In this document: one piece after another, positions 23,472 through 31,239 of the stretch
How positions within the stretch are numbered: position 1 is the first letter of the stretch
Layout of the letters: each line of letters opens with the position of its first letter
Assembly: GCA_963625295.1 (NCBI GenBank)
Contig: CAVFTC010000017.1
Span: 1-31,294 of the forward strand
DNA from: CAG-488 sp963625295
Lineage (GTDB): Bacteria; Bacillota; Clostridia; Oscillospirales; Acutalibacteraceae
DNA: 31,294 bases
Direction of reading: 5' to 3'
Position numbers and translations under genes: made by a program
The notes under the pieces: generated by a model
The model's database searches: none
The model's input: only the letters and a program-made list of their open reading frames with translations
What the model was told of the DNA's origin: nothing

Positions 23472-23906
23472 ATGGTTATTATGTCTGTCGATTACGGTGA
23501 TGCGAGGACGGGCATAGCACTGTGCGACCGCCTTGAAAGTCTTGCCCATCCCGTTGAGGTTATCAAGCAGAGCTACGAGCCGAAGCTGCTTGAGAGAATT
23601 GACGAGCTTGTAAAAATTCATAAGCCGGAGCTTATTGTTGTCGGCTATCCCAAAAACATGGACTCGACGGCAGGGGAGAGAGCGCAGAAATGTGCGGACT
23701 TTGCAAAGAAGATAACACAGACGACAGGAGTTGCGGCAGACCTTTGGGACGAACGGCTCACGACCGTTTCCGCTCATATGTATTTAAGTGACAACAATGT
23801 CAGAGGAAAAAAGAGAAAGAATGTTGTCGATGCGGTCGCTGCCGTTATAATTTTGCAGGACTATCTTGATTACAGGAGAAACACAAATGCCGGTAAAATC
23901 CGATAA
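23472..23906 (+). CDS. ruvX: Putative pre-16S rRNA nuclease / Holliday junction resolvase (YqgF)
   Basis: A 144-residue RNase H-fold nuclease. The first catalytic aspartate lies in VDYGDARTG (D7), followed by IVVGYPKNMD, LWDERLTT and the C-terminal VDAVAAVIIL aspartate, the usual YqgF order. The family processes the 5' end of 16S rRNA and was earlier described as a Holliday junction resolvase. CGGAGGCGG precedes ATG23472. Its 3' end overlaps the VanZ-like gene by 20 bases. Confidence 0.9.
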   Translation: MVIMSVDYGDARTGIALCDRLESLAHPVEVIKQSYEPKLLERIDELVKIHKPELIVVGYPKNMDSTAGERAQKCADFAKKITQTTGVAADLWDERLTTVSAHMYLSDNNVRGKKRKNVVDAVAAVIILQDYLDYRRNTNAGKIR

Positions 23907-24726
23907 CATGATAAAAAAGCTTTTGTCGGGAGCGTTTTGCATAGCGTATATGCTGCTCTCGGCTTATGCCGGTATGCAATTCACCGGTAAGCTTGCGTTT
24001 CAAATTATCTTGACATTTTCTCTCTCGCTTGTTTTTACCGCTATTGCAGACATTTTTAAAATTAAAATGTCCGCTTTATCCTTTGCGGTGTGCGCATCGA
24101 CCGCTTTTTGGGTGATGTATGCCGTTATAGGTCAAATGCTGTTAAAGGGTACATTTTTTATTTTCAGTTCCGCATGGGAATATATGTTCTATTACGATAA
24201 AATAGGCATGGTGTTTATTGTGCTGATTGTCGTAACGGCATATCAGCGAATAAAGGCATTTATAAAAAAGAACGCAGAAATAACCGAACAGTATGAAGGC
24301 TTCTATTCGGTCGTTTCTGTTGCTTTTGCTTTATTTTATATTATTGTTTTGATTTACTGCTTCTTCCTTTGCCGAACTCCGGGCACGGACAGGAGCGAGC
24401 CAAATTTCGATCCGCTTGATGTTTTCAGGGTCACATTTTGTTCGGGTTATTTGGATTACGAAAGGCTTGTACTTTTCTTCGGCAACATAGCGATTTTTAT
24501 ACCGCTCGGTTATTTGCTTTATCACAGACTGAACAGGGGATGGCTAAGGCTTGTTCTTGTGATTTTTCCTATTTTTCTCAGCTCGTCAATAGAGCTTTCA
24601 CAGTATTGTTTCGTTATGGGTCATCCTGATGTTGACGATATAATTCTCAATGTTATCGGATTTTATATTGGAGTTTTACTGAAGGCTTTGTTTGATAAAG
24701 TATTCGATATAACGCCCAAAAATTGA
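23887..24726 (+). CDS. VanZ-like membrane protein
   Basis: A 279-residue membrane protein. The N-terminal half has three to four hydrophobic segments; the C-terminal half has the VanZ-like signature, with FFGNIAIFIPLGYLL, SSSIELSQYCFVMGHPDVDDIILNVIGFYIG. VanZ proteins confer low-level teicoplanin resistance in enterococci by an unclear mechanism, and chromosomal relatives are common in Firmicutes. Start ATG23887 has AGGAGA eight bases upstream, inside ruvX; ATG23908 lacks a site. Its place after wall genes fits an envelope role. Confidence 0.85.
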   Translation: MPVKSDNMIKKLLSGAFCIAYMLLSAYAGMQFTGKLAFQIILTFSLSLVFTAIADIFKIKMSALSFAVCASTAFWVMYAVIGQMLLKGTFFIFSSAWEYMFYYDKIGMVFIVLIVVTAYQRIKAFIKKNAEITEQYEGFYSVVSVAFALFYIIVLIYCFFLCRTPGTDRSEPNFDPLDVFRVTFCSGYLDYERLVLFFGNIAIFIPLGYLLYHRLNRGWLRLVLVIFPIFLSSSIELSQYCFVMGHPDVDDIILNVIGFYIGVLLKALFDKVFDITPKN

Positions 24727-24742
24727 GTTATGCGCAGTCCGC

Positions 24743-24772
24743 AAGGCATTGTGTCACGCTCACTTGCCTTTT
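24743..24772 (+). terminator. Probable terminator after the VanZ-like gene
   Basis: AAGGCA (24743-24748) and GTG pair with CAC and TGCCTT (24765-24770) with small bulges, followed by only a short T run. It overlaps the 3' end of the convergent permease gene. Confidence 0.5.
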
Positions 24773-25119
24773 GACGGCAAAAGAAGCTCCTTCGCACCAA
24801 CAGCGATAAGGATAACCGCAAAAATTATTCGCAGCGTTCTGTCCTCAAGGCGGTTGAGCAGGAGAAATCCGAGCGCAACGCCGATAAGACCGTAGCCGAT
24901 GTATGTCAAAGCTGCTTTTTTGTCGATTAGCTTGTTCTTGATATGAAAAATGATAGCCAATACGGCTGACGGAATAAAGAATAAAAGATTGATTCCCTGT
25001 GAAGCTGTTTGCGGCAGATTCTTATAAAGCGTGAGGTAGAGGATAAGTATTCCTCCGCCGCCGAAGCCCATTGCGCCGAGTGCTCCGGAGATGATTCCGG
25101 CGATAATATCAAGTATCAT
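24760..25119 (-). CDS. TauE/SafE-family permease, half-size subunit (second gene)
   Basis: A 119-residue protein with about four hydrophobic segments and the TauE/SafE-like glycine-rich start GALGAMGFGGGGILILYLT followed by ASQGINLLFFIPSA. Typical TauE/SafE permeases, which export sulfite, sulfoacetate or related anions, are about 250 residues with two such halves. This gene encodes one half only. Its ATG overlaps the stop of the other half-size gene (ATGA at 25119-25116), so the two products are probably made together and form a heterodimer. The substrate is unknown. Confidence 0.82.
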   Translation of the reverse strand: MILDIIAGIISGALGAMGFGGGGILILYLTLYKNLPQTASQGINLLFFIPSAVLAIIFHIKNKLIDKKAALTYIGYGLIGVALGFLLLNRLEDRTLRIIFAVILIAVGAKELLLPSKGK

Positions 25120-25466
25120 TTCATCAACATCCTGATTCCGGCATAAATTATAAATATCGAAAACACCTTGCTGAGAATATTTTTCGGTATTTTCGGAAGT
25201 AAAAGCGAGCCTGCCGCCGAACCGACAAGCCCGGGCAGAAGATAAACATAGCTGTCGCTCAGCTTGACCTGTCCCTTTATTAAATATCCTGCTGCGCTTA
25301 TAAGCGTAAGCGGCAGAATTATCGCAATTGCTGTAGCGTGCGATTTGGTTTGATCGACTCCTCTGAGCTTCAACGCCTCAACGGCAACTATTCCGCCGCA
25401 CGAGCCGATTAAAATATTTACTGCGCCGGTCAGTATTCCGAGTAGGGAATTCATTGTTTTCTTCAT
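25116..25466 (-). CDS. TauE/SafE-family permease, half-size subunit (first gene)
   Basis: A 116-residue protein with about four hydrophobic segments; LLGILTGAVNILIGSCGG and QTKSHATAIAIILPLTLIS correspond to one TauE/SafE repeat. It is transcribed first of the pair and is not a frameshift remnant: both genes have intact start and stop codons and overlap by ATGA. Its ATG25466 has only a weak ribosome site (GGTGAACG). It diverges from cwlD across a gap of about 42 bp. Confidence 0.82.
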   Translation of the reverse strand: MKKTMNSLLGILTGAVNILIGSCGGIVAVEALKLRGVDQTKSHATAIAIILPLTLISAAGYLIKGQVKLSDSYVYLLPGLVGSAAGSLLLPKIPKNILSKVFSIFIIYAGIRMLMK

Positions 25467-25508
25467 AGTTCGTTCACCGTCTGCATATTTTATGTATGGG
25501 GTGATTAT

Positions 25509-26222
25509 GTGAAAAACGGGCGAAAAATAATTGCGGTAACGACCGCTTTTCTGATAATATTATCTGTCATGCTGTATCTTACATTCATGGCTAATTCTTC
25601 CGCAACCGAAGCCTCGGTAAGTCCGATCACGCAAAAAACAATAATTGTTGATGCCGGTCACGGCGGTGAGGACGGCGGAGCAATTGGGCTTGACGGAACG
25701 GTTGAGAAGGATATAAATCTCGATATTGCGTTGAAGCTGGAAAAGCTTTTGAAATTTTACGGCTTTAATGTTATAATGACAAGGACGCAGGATATTATGA
25801 CCTGCGACGAGGGCTTGGATTCCTTGAGAAAAAGGAAGGTTTCCGATATACACAACCGCTTTGACTTGATTCAAAAAAATCCCGATGCGGTTTTCATAAG
25901 CGTGCATCAGAATAAATTTGAGGATTCTTCACAGCGCGGAACACAGGTTTTTTATTCGGCAAATGACGAAAAAAGCAAGCTGCTTGCCGAGGCGATACAG
26001 ACCTCAATCGTTGCTTCCTTACAGCCAAAAAACGACAGAGTGGTGAAGAAATCCGGCTCGGGGATATATCTTTTATATCATGCAAAAATCCCCGCCGTGC
26101 TGGTCGAATGCGGTTTTATTTCAAACTCGGACGAGTTAAAAAAACTAAAGGACGATAGCTACAGAATGAAGCTTGCAATTTTGATTGCGGACGGATTGAT
26201 AAAATATTTGATGAATGGGTGA
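25509..26222 (+). CDS. cwlD: N-acetylmuramoyl-L-alanine amidase CwlD
   Basis: A 237-residue amidase_3 enzyme with an N-terminal signal or anchor segment (about 7-27). Zinc ligands and catalytic residues are visible: H51 in DAGHGG, E66 in VEKDIN, H133 in SVHQN and E200 in VLVECGFISN. In Bacillus and Clostridium, CwlD removes stem peptides during formation of cortex muramic-delta-lactam, so it suggests a spore-forming lineage, although family members also act in vegetative cells. The start is GTG25509 with GGGGTGAT upstream. RadA follows, its ATG 4 bp beyond the stop. Confidence 0.88.
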   Translation: MKNGRKIIAVTTAFLIILSVMLYLTFMANSSATEASVSPITQKTIIVDAGHGGEDGGAIGLDGTVEKDINLDIALKLEKLLKFYGFNVIMTRTQDIMTCDEGLDSLRKRKVSDIHNRFDLIQKNPDAVFISVHQNKFEDSSQRGTQVFYSANDEKSKLLAEAIQTSIVASLQPKNDRVVKKSGSGIYLLYHAKIPAVLVECGFISNSDELKKLKDDSYRMKLAILIADGLIKYLMNG

Positions 26223-26226
26223 TCAA

Positions 26227-27600
26227 ATGGCAACAAAGGCCAAAACATTATATGTTTGCTCGGAGTGCGGACACGAAAGCGTCAAATGGTTCGGCTGCTG
26301 CCCGGGCTGCGGAGAGTGGAACACGATGAATGAGGTGTTCAAAACTCCCGAAAAAGCAAAAAGCTCCGGCAGGACTGCTCCGGTCGGTTTTACCTCGAAT
26401 GTTCAAATGATAAATGATATAAGCTGCGACGGCGAGGTGCGGCATAAAACGGGATTGGAGGAGCTTGACCGTGTCCTCGGCGGAGGTATAGTCAAAGGCT
26501 CACTTGTGCTTCTCAGCGGCGATCCCGGAATCGGCAAGTCAACGCTTCTTTTGCAGATTTGCCAGTATCTCGGCAGAACGCTCAGAATCCTTTATGTTTC
26601 GGGCGAGGAATCGGCGCATCAGATAAAGCTCAGGGCGGACAGGCTCGGAGTAAACACGGAAAACCTATTCGTTCTTTGCGAAACCGATGTTCAGATTGTT
26701 GCCGAGCATATGAGAGCGTCGAAGCCCGACCTTGTTATTATCGACTCGATACAGACGATGAATGTGTCGGAGCTTAGCTCGTCGCTCGGCAGTGTTGCGC
26801 AGGTTAGAGAGTGTACGAATTGCCTTATGCAAACCTCGAAAAGCCTGAACATTCCCACTATCGTCGTCGGTCATGTCAACAAGGACGGTAATATAGCCGG
26901 CCCCAAGGTGCTGGAGCATATTGTTGACGCAGTGCTCTATTTCGAGGGTGAAAGGCATCTTTCATACAGAATCCTGCGAGCGGTCAAAAACAGATACGGC
27001 TCAACGAATGAAATCGGCGTTTTTGAAATGAAGGATAACGGACTCAGCGAGGTTGAAAATCCCTCGGAGATGATGATATCGGGCAGACCCAAGAACACCT
27101 CCGGCTCGTGCGTTGCCTGCCTTATGGAAGGTTCACGCCCGATTCTTGCCGAGGTTCAGGCTCTTGTCAGTACCTCCGGCTACGGCAATCCGAGGCGCAT
27201 GACGAACGGCTTTGATTATAACAGACTTGCCATGCTTGCCGCCGTGCTTGAAAAGAGAGCCGGATTTTTCCTGAGCAACTGCGATATTTACATCAATGTT
27301 GTCGGTGGATTGAAGCTGGACGAGCCGGCGTCGGATCTTTCCGTTGCGCTTGCGCTCATTTCAAGCCTTAAGGACACGCCGATCCGTGACGATGTTATTG
27401 CGTTCGGCGAGATAGGACTCGGCGGCGAGATTCGTTCAATCGGCAGCTGTGAGCAACGCATAAAGGAAGCGGCAAGGCTCGGCTTCAACCGATGCATTGT
27501 GCCGTACCACAACTATAAAACCCTGAACGAAAAAATAAAGTCCCTCGTTGAAATTGTTCCGGCAAGAACAATCAGAGCGGCATTTGACTCGGCAATATGA
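26227..27600 (+). CDS. radA: DNA repair protein RadA
   Basis: A 457-residue RadA/Sms protein, a RecA-like helicase that drives branch migration in recombination. It has an N-terminal four-cysteine zinc finger (C11-x2-C14, C25-x2-C28), Walker A GDPGIGKST (98-106), the RadA-specific KNRYG (254-258) and a C-terminal Lon-protease-like domain. Start ATG26227 has GGGTGAT upstream; the in-frame ATG26215 lies inside cwlD and lacks a site. Its TGA abuts a palindromic repeat. Adjacency to cwlD suggests co-transcription. Confidence 0.95.
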   Translation: MATKAKTLYVCSECGHESVKWFGCCPGCGEWNTMNEVFKTPEKAKSSGRTAPVGFTSNVQMINDISCDGEVRHKTGLEELDRVLGGGIVKGSLVLLSGDPGIGKSTLLLQICQYLGRTLRILYVSGEESAHQIKLRADRLGVNTENLFVLCETDVQIVAEHMRASKPDLVIIDSIQTMNVSELSSSLGSVAQVRECTNCLMQTSKSLNIPTIVVGHVNKDGNIAGPKVLEHIVDAVLYFEGERHLSYRILRAVKNRYGSTNEIGVFEMKDNGLSEVENPSEMMISGRPKNTSGSCVACLMEGSRPILAEVQALVSTSGYGNPRRMTNGFDYNRLAMLAAVLEKRAGFFLSNCDIYINVVGGLKLDEPASDLSVALALISSLKDTPIRDDVIAFGEIGLGGEIRSIGSCEQRIKEAARLGFNRCIVPYHNYKTLNEKIKSLVEIVPARTIRAAFDSAI

Positions 27601-27633
27601 AGGCAACGCTGCATAATTGCACGGTATTGCCTA
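27600..27633. repeat. Minimal palindromic repeat copy abutting the radA stop (copy I)
   Basis: AAGGCAACGCTGCA and TGCACGGTATTGCCT are inverse arms around TAAT, reduced almost to the two ends of the family. It begins at the last base of the radA stop codon. Confidence 0.75.
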
Positions 27634-27707
27634 AAAGAAAATCAAAGAAAAGCAAAGAAAAGAAAAGAAAAGCAAAGAAAAGAAAAGCAAAGAAAAGAAA
27701 AGAAAAG
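27634..27707. repeat. AAAAG/AAAGC low-complexity purine tract
   Basis: About 70 bp of tandem AAAG and AAAAG units with occasional C (GCAAAGAAAAG-type blocks) on the plus strand. Read on the minus strand it is a T-rich tail of the neighbouring terminator hairpin. It is a candidate slippage-prone microsatellite. The Lys-rich frame across it is not a plausible gene. Confidence 0.8.
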
Positions 27708-27745
27708 CAGCCTTTCCCGTGGTTTTGGGAGAGGCTGTTTCTTTC
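27708..27745. terminator. Bidirectional terminator between radA and the lysine transporter gene
   Basis: CAGCCTTTCCC (27708-27718) pairs with GGGAGAGGCTG (27727-27737) with minor mismatch. It is followed by TTTCTTTCT on the plus strand and by TTTTCTTTTCTTT on the minus strand. It serves the convergent radA and transporter genes. Confidence 0.85.
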
Positions 27746-27754
27746 TAAAATGTA

Positions 27755-29428
27755 TTATACATTTTCCTTGCCGTATTTCTTTACCATTGCGGTTTTCATT
27801 ACGAAGAGGAATGCAAGGGTAAGAACAATACCGATCGGGAGAACAATGTATGCCTTCTGAATAAAGCCGGATACGATGTACATTACAAACGAGATCGCAG
27901 CAACCGAAATTGCATACGGGAGCTGAGTCGAAACATGGTTGAGGTGGTTACACTGGCCGCCTGCCGAGGACATGATCGTTGTATCGGAAATCGGTGAGCA
28001 GTGGTCGCCGCAAACCGAGCCTGCAAGACAGGCGGACATGCCGATAGTCTGAATTGCACCGGTCGGGAAGATTGCAATAACGATGGGAATGAGAATTCCG
28101 AATGTGCCCCACGATGTACCCGTTGCGAACGAGATGAAGCAGGCAACAAGGAAGATAATCGCCGGAAGGAAGTTCTGGAGATCACCGGCAACGCTTGTCA
28201 TAACATCGGCGACAAACGGCTTTGCACCGAGAACCGTTGTCATGTTCTTAAGCGAGGTTGCAAAGGTAAGAATGAGGATAGCCGGAACCATGGCGATGAA
28301 GCCCTTGGGGATACATTCCATAGCTTCCTTGAAGGAAACAAGCTTTCTTACGCAAAGGTAAATGATTGTGAAAACAAGAGCAATAATGCTGCCCCACGGA
28401 AGACCTACCGAAGCGTCTGTGTTTGAGAAGGAGTCAACAAAGCTGCTGCCGTCGAAAATTCCGCCGACATAAACAAGAGCGAATACACAAACCGCAATAA
28501 GAACTACGATGGGAAGTACAAGGTCGATAACCTTGCCGTTTGACGAAGCTGTTTCCGGCTCTGCCTCAGCCTTGTCGCCGCAGGTGTAAAGGTCGCCCTT
28601 TTGCTTTGCGTTGATCTCGTGAATTCTCATCGGGCCGAAGTCGAAGTTCATCAGCGTGATGCCGATGATGAATACAAAGGTGAGCAATGAATAGAAGTTG
28701 AAGGGAATAGCCTTGATAAAGAGCGAGATTCCCTGACCCTCCTCGGCATATGACGAAACGGCGGCTGCCCATGATGAGATCGGAGCGATCATGCAGACCG
28801 GAGCTGCTGTTGCGTCAATAAGATAGGAAAGCTTTGATCTTGAAATTTTGTGACCGTCCGTAACCGGAAGCATAACCGAGCCGACGGTCAGACAGTTGAA
28901 ATAGTCGTCAATGAAGATGAGAACACCGAGAGCGAAGGTCGCAAGAATTGCGCCCGAACGGGTCTTGATGTGCTTCTGCGCCCATCTGCCGAAGGCTGCC
29001 GAGCCGCCCGCCTTGTTGACAAGGGCAACGATAACGCCGAGAACAACGAGGAAAATAAAAATACCCGCTGTGCCGGAAACCGCTCCGATAAGTCCGTCAT
29101 TGACAAGGATATCCATTGTCTTGGTGAATTTGAAGTCCGAGCCGAGGATAGAACCGGCGACAATACCGATGAACAACGAGCTGTAGACCTCTTTGGTGAT
29201 AAGTGCGAGTGCAATGGCGATAACCGGGGGAATAAGCGCCCAGTAGGAAGCTCTTACAGCTCCTTCGCCTTCGCAGGCTTCACATTCGAGCTGCTCAACA
29301 ATACCCGTGCCGCCGCATTCGGTGCACTTTACGGTAGCGAGGGAGCTGCCCGATACCTTGGCGAAAACGAGTGCTGCAACAATGACAACGCAGGCAATCA
29401 CCAAAATAATCTTCTTGGATTTTTTCAT
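27755..29428 (-). CDS. NhaC-family transporter, probable lysine transporter (LysW-type), with DnaJ-like zinc motifs
   Basis: A 557-residue polytopic membrane protein of the NhaC Na+/H+ antiporter family, shown by GTSWGTFGILIPI and GSVCGDHCSPISDTTIMSS in the C-terminal half. The lysine riboswitch directly upstream argues for lysine uptake, as for the NhaC-family LysW proteins predicted from lysine-element regulons. An unusual N terminus has one hydrophobic segment (about 6-25) and two CxxCxGxG units, CTECGGTG (35-42) and CEACEGEG (49-56), as in DnaJ zinc-binding repeats, before the transporter body. I chose ATG29428, with AGGAGGG upstream; the longer frame to 29671 runs through the riboswitch and is an artefact. 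Lysine as substrate is inferred from regulation. Confidence 0.88.
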   Translation of the reverse strand: MKKSKKIILVIACVVIVAALVFAKVSGSSLATVKCTECGGTGIVEQLECEACEGEGAVRASYWALIPPVIAIALALITKEVYSSLFIGIVAGSILGSDFKFTKTMDILVNDGLIGAVSGTAGIFIFLVVLGVIVALVNKAGGSAAFGRWAQKHIKTRSGAILATFALGVLIFIDDYFNCLTVGSVMLPVTDGHKISRSKLSYLIDATAAPVCMIAPISSWAAAVSSYAEEGQGISLFIKAIPFNFYSLLTFVFIIGITLMNFDFGPMRIHEINAKQKGDLYTCGDKAEAEPETASSNGKVIDLVLPIVVLIAVCVFALVYVGGIFDGSSFVDSFSNTDASVGLPWGSIIALVFTIIYLCVRKLVSFKEAMECIPKGFIAMVPAILILTFATSLKNMTTVLGAKPFVADVMTSVAGDLQNFLPAIIFLVACFISFATGTSWGTFGILIPIVIAIFPTGAIQTIGMSACLAGSVCGDHCSPISDTTIMSSAGGQCNHLNHVSTQLPYAISVAAISFVMYIVSGFIQKAYIVLPIGIVLTLAFLFVMKTAMVKKYGKENV

Positions 29429-29451
29429 TATAAACCCTCCTGAAATAAAAT

Positions 29452-29491
29452 AAAAAACGACATGGTTCTGTATATTCATACCAACCATGTC
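29452..29491 (-). terminator. Riboswitch-controlled intrinsic terminator (expression platform)
   Basis: On the minus strand GACATGGTT (29491-29483) pairs with AACCATGTC (29467-29459), followed by G and six T residues. It lies between the lysine aptamer and the transporter start, so lysine binding is expected to favour termination. Confidence 0.85.
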
Positions 29492-29508
29492 ATAACGACC
29501 ATTACTAC

Positions 29509-29671
29509 ATGACAGCACTCCACATACAAGCTGTGACAGTTCGTTGCATATTCTGCAACGCCCCAGCTGTGGTTCGCAAGGCAAGCTCCCCACGCTTCGG
29601 CGGTCAGTCTTTTCACTTCCTGAGTTGCCTTCCCTGCGAAAGTTACTTGTAAAGCACCGCGCCTCCATCAT
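29509..29671 (-). ncRNA. Lysine riboswitch (L box) aptamer
   Basis: About 163 nt on the minus strand carry the conserved lysine-aptamer segments in order: GGAGGCGCGG, AGTAACTT, GGGAAGGC, GCCGAAGCG, GCTGGGGCGTTGCA, TGCAACGAACTGTCACAG. P1 forms between ATGATGG (29671-29665) and CTGTCAT (29515-29509). A terminator hairpin follows, so this is a transcription-attenuating OFF switch for a lysine transporter. Confidence 0.92.
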
Positions 29672-29712
29672 CCTGAGTTATTCTCAGAACCATATTCAGT
29701 TTTTATGAACGG

Positions 29713-29741
29713 ATTATACCATTATTATTTACAAAAGTCAA
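29713..29741 (-). promoter_or_regulatory. Promoter of the lysine riboswitch/transporter unit
   Basis: On the minus strand TTGACT (29741-29736) and TATAAT (29718-29713) are spaced by 17 bp. Transcription starts about 35 nt before the aptamer P1 helix. Confidence 0.85.
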
Positions 29742-29799
29742 CATTTTGCAACAGATTATTAAAAAAAGACCAATAAAGGGCGATAAAGCCTTTAAACGC

Positions 29800-29845
29800 A
29801 AAAAAATATCAGGAATGCAACAAAGCATAATGTCACATTCCTGAT
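29800..29845 (-). terminator. Terminator of the alanine aminotransferase gene
   Basis: ATCAGGAATG and CATTCCTGAT (29808-29817 with 29836-29845) form a perfect ten-base stem. Read on the minus strand, it is followed by a T run. It begins eight bases after the aminotransferase stop. Confidence 0.9.
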
Positions 29846-29853
29846 TTTGCAAC

Positions 29854-31074
29854 TTAGTCGTTCTTCTGCCAATATCCGTTGAGGAAATCGCCGATGTCAC
29901 GAATTGCCTGTGCAATTTCGTTCGGCTCGGGAAGCATAACTATCCTGAAGTGATCCGGCTCGTTCCAGTCAAAGCCCGAGCCCGGAACGATGAAGATGTG
30001 CTTCTCATGGAGAAGGTCAAAGGCAAACTTCTTATCGTTTGTGATGTTGAACTTCTTAACATCAAGCTTCGGGAATACATAGAATGCGCCGTGGTTCTTG
30101 ACAACCGAGAGTCCGTCGATTTTGTCGATCTCACGGATAACGGCCTCTCTCTGCTCGTAGAGTCTGCCGCCCGGAACAAGCATAGCCTGTGTGCTTGCGT
30201 TGTCCTCAAGGGCTGCCGGAATAACAAGCTGTGTGAGCGCATTACCGCAAAGACGCATGGCAGCGATCTGGAAGATACCCTCAACATAGTCGTCAGCCTT
30301 GCCCTTGTAGCCGCTGATGCACATCCAACCGCAGCGGAAGCCGCAGACGATGTGCGATTTTGAAAGGCCGTTCATTGTGATAACCATTCTGTCGGGAGCG
30401 AGAGCGGCTGTCGAATAGTGCTCAACGCCGTCCATAACAAGTCTGTCGTAAATTTCATCGGAGAAGATGAGAAGGTCATTCTCACGGGCAACCTGAATAA
30501 TGTCCTCAAGAACCTCCTTCGGGTAAACCGCACCCGTCGGGTTGTTCGGGTTGATGATGACGATAGCCTTTGTCTTGGAGGAAACCTTGCTTCTCATATC
30601 GTCGATATCGGGATACCAGTTGTTTTCCTCGTTACATTTATAGAAAACGGGCTGACCGCCTGCGATGTAGGTCGAGTTTGACCAGAGCGAATAGCTCGGG
30701 GAGGGCATAAGAACCTCGTCGCCCTTGTTAAGAAGCGGAAGAAGAGCCATGAGAACAAGCTCGCTTACGCCGTTGCCGATATATATGTCGTCAGGGGTGA
30801 TTCCCTGAACGCCCTTGCCTTTATGATAGTTGCAGATTGCCTCACGGGCGTCGGGCATACCCTTGAGGTCGCAGTATGCAACAGCTCTGTCCGCATTGTT
30901 GAGGAGCGCATTTCTTACGCTGTCGGGCATTCCGAAGCCGAATGTGGCAGGGTTACCCGTGTTGAGACGAAGAACCTTGATGCCTTCCTTGTTCATTCTC
31001 TGGCTTTCAAGATAGAGAGGACCTCTGATGTCGGAATGAACCGGCTGTAAATTTTCTGAACGTTTGATTTCCAT
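29854..31074 (-). CDS. alaA: Glutamate-pyruvate aminotransferase (alanine aminotransferase, AlaA-like)
   Basis: A 406-residue fold-type I PLP aminotransferase that interconverts pyruvate plus glutamate and alanine plus 2-oxoglutarate. Its sequence follows E. coli AlaA (YfbQ) closely: HSDIRGPLY, LNTGNPATFGF, IYIGNGVSELV, IINPNNPTGAVYPKE, FSDEIYDRLV, NGLSKSH with the PLP-binding lysine, and PGGRLYEQR. The substrate-contacting motifs are intact. Start ATG31074 has AGGAGC upstream; the frame open to 31152 overlaps the -35 box of its promoter and is rejected. It has its own terminator. With gdhA it would link ammonium assimilation to alanine synthesis. Confidence 0.92.
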   Translation of the reverse strand: MEIKRSENLQPVHSDIRGPLYLESQRMNKEGIKVLRLNTGNPATFGFGMPDSVRNALLNNADRAVAYCDLKGMPDAREAICNYHKGKGVQGITPDDIYIGNGVSELVLMALLPLLNKGDEVLMPSPSYSLWSNSTYIAGGQPVFYKCNEENNWYPDIDDMRSKVSSKTKAIVIINPNNPTGAVYPKEVLEDIIQVARENDLLIFSDEIYDRLVMDGVEHYSTAALAPDRMVITMNGLSKSHIVCGFRCGWMCISGYKGKADDYVEGIFQIAAMRLCGNALTQLVIPAALEDNASTQAMLVPGGRLYEQREAVIREIDKIDGLSVVKNHGAFYVFPKLDVKKFNITNDKKFAFDLLHEKHIFIVPGSGFDWNEPDHFRIVMLPEPNEIAQAIRDIGDFLNGYWQKND

Positions 31075-31123
31075 AGCAAAGCTCCTATCCGCCGCATAAA
31101 TCACGGCAATTTTTATCTCATAC

Positions 31124-31152
31124 AATATAGCACAGTTTGGTGTATATTTCAA
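31124..31152 (-). promoter_or_regulatory. Promoter of alaA
   Basis: On the minus strand TTGAAA (31152-31147) and TATATT (31129-31124) are spaced by 17 bp, giving a leader of about 40 nt. Confidence 0.7.
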
Positions 31153-31239
31153 GAATAAATATCGGCAAAAAGTGAATAATATTGAATTTTACCAATAAAA
31201 TCCGGCGGAAGCGGTGGAAAGGTGTATATTATTACATCT

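Noticed and set aside
27597..27860. A Lys-rich plus-strand ORF starting KATLHNCTVLPKRKSKKSKEKK
   Set aside because: It reads through a repeat copy, the AAAAG tract and a terminator; the composition is an artefact of low-complexity DNA.
29429..29671. An 81-residue N-terminal extension of the lysine transporter
   Set aside because: It translates the lysine riboswitch and its terminator; the ATG at 29428 has a good ribosome site.
31075..31152. A 26-residue N-terminal extension of the aminotransferase
   Set aside because: It begins within the -35 box; the ATG at 31074 has AGGAGC and matches the start of AlaA homologues.
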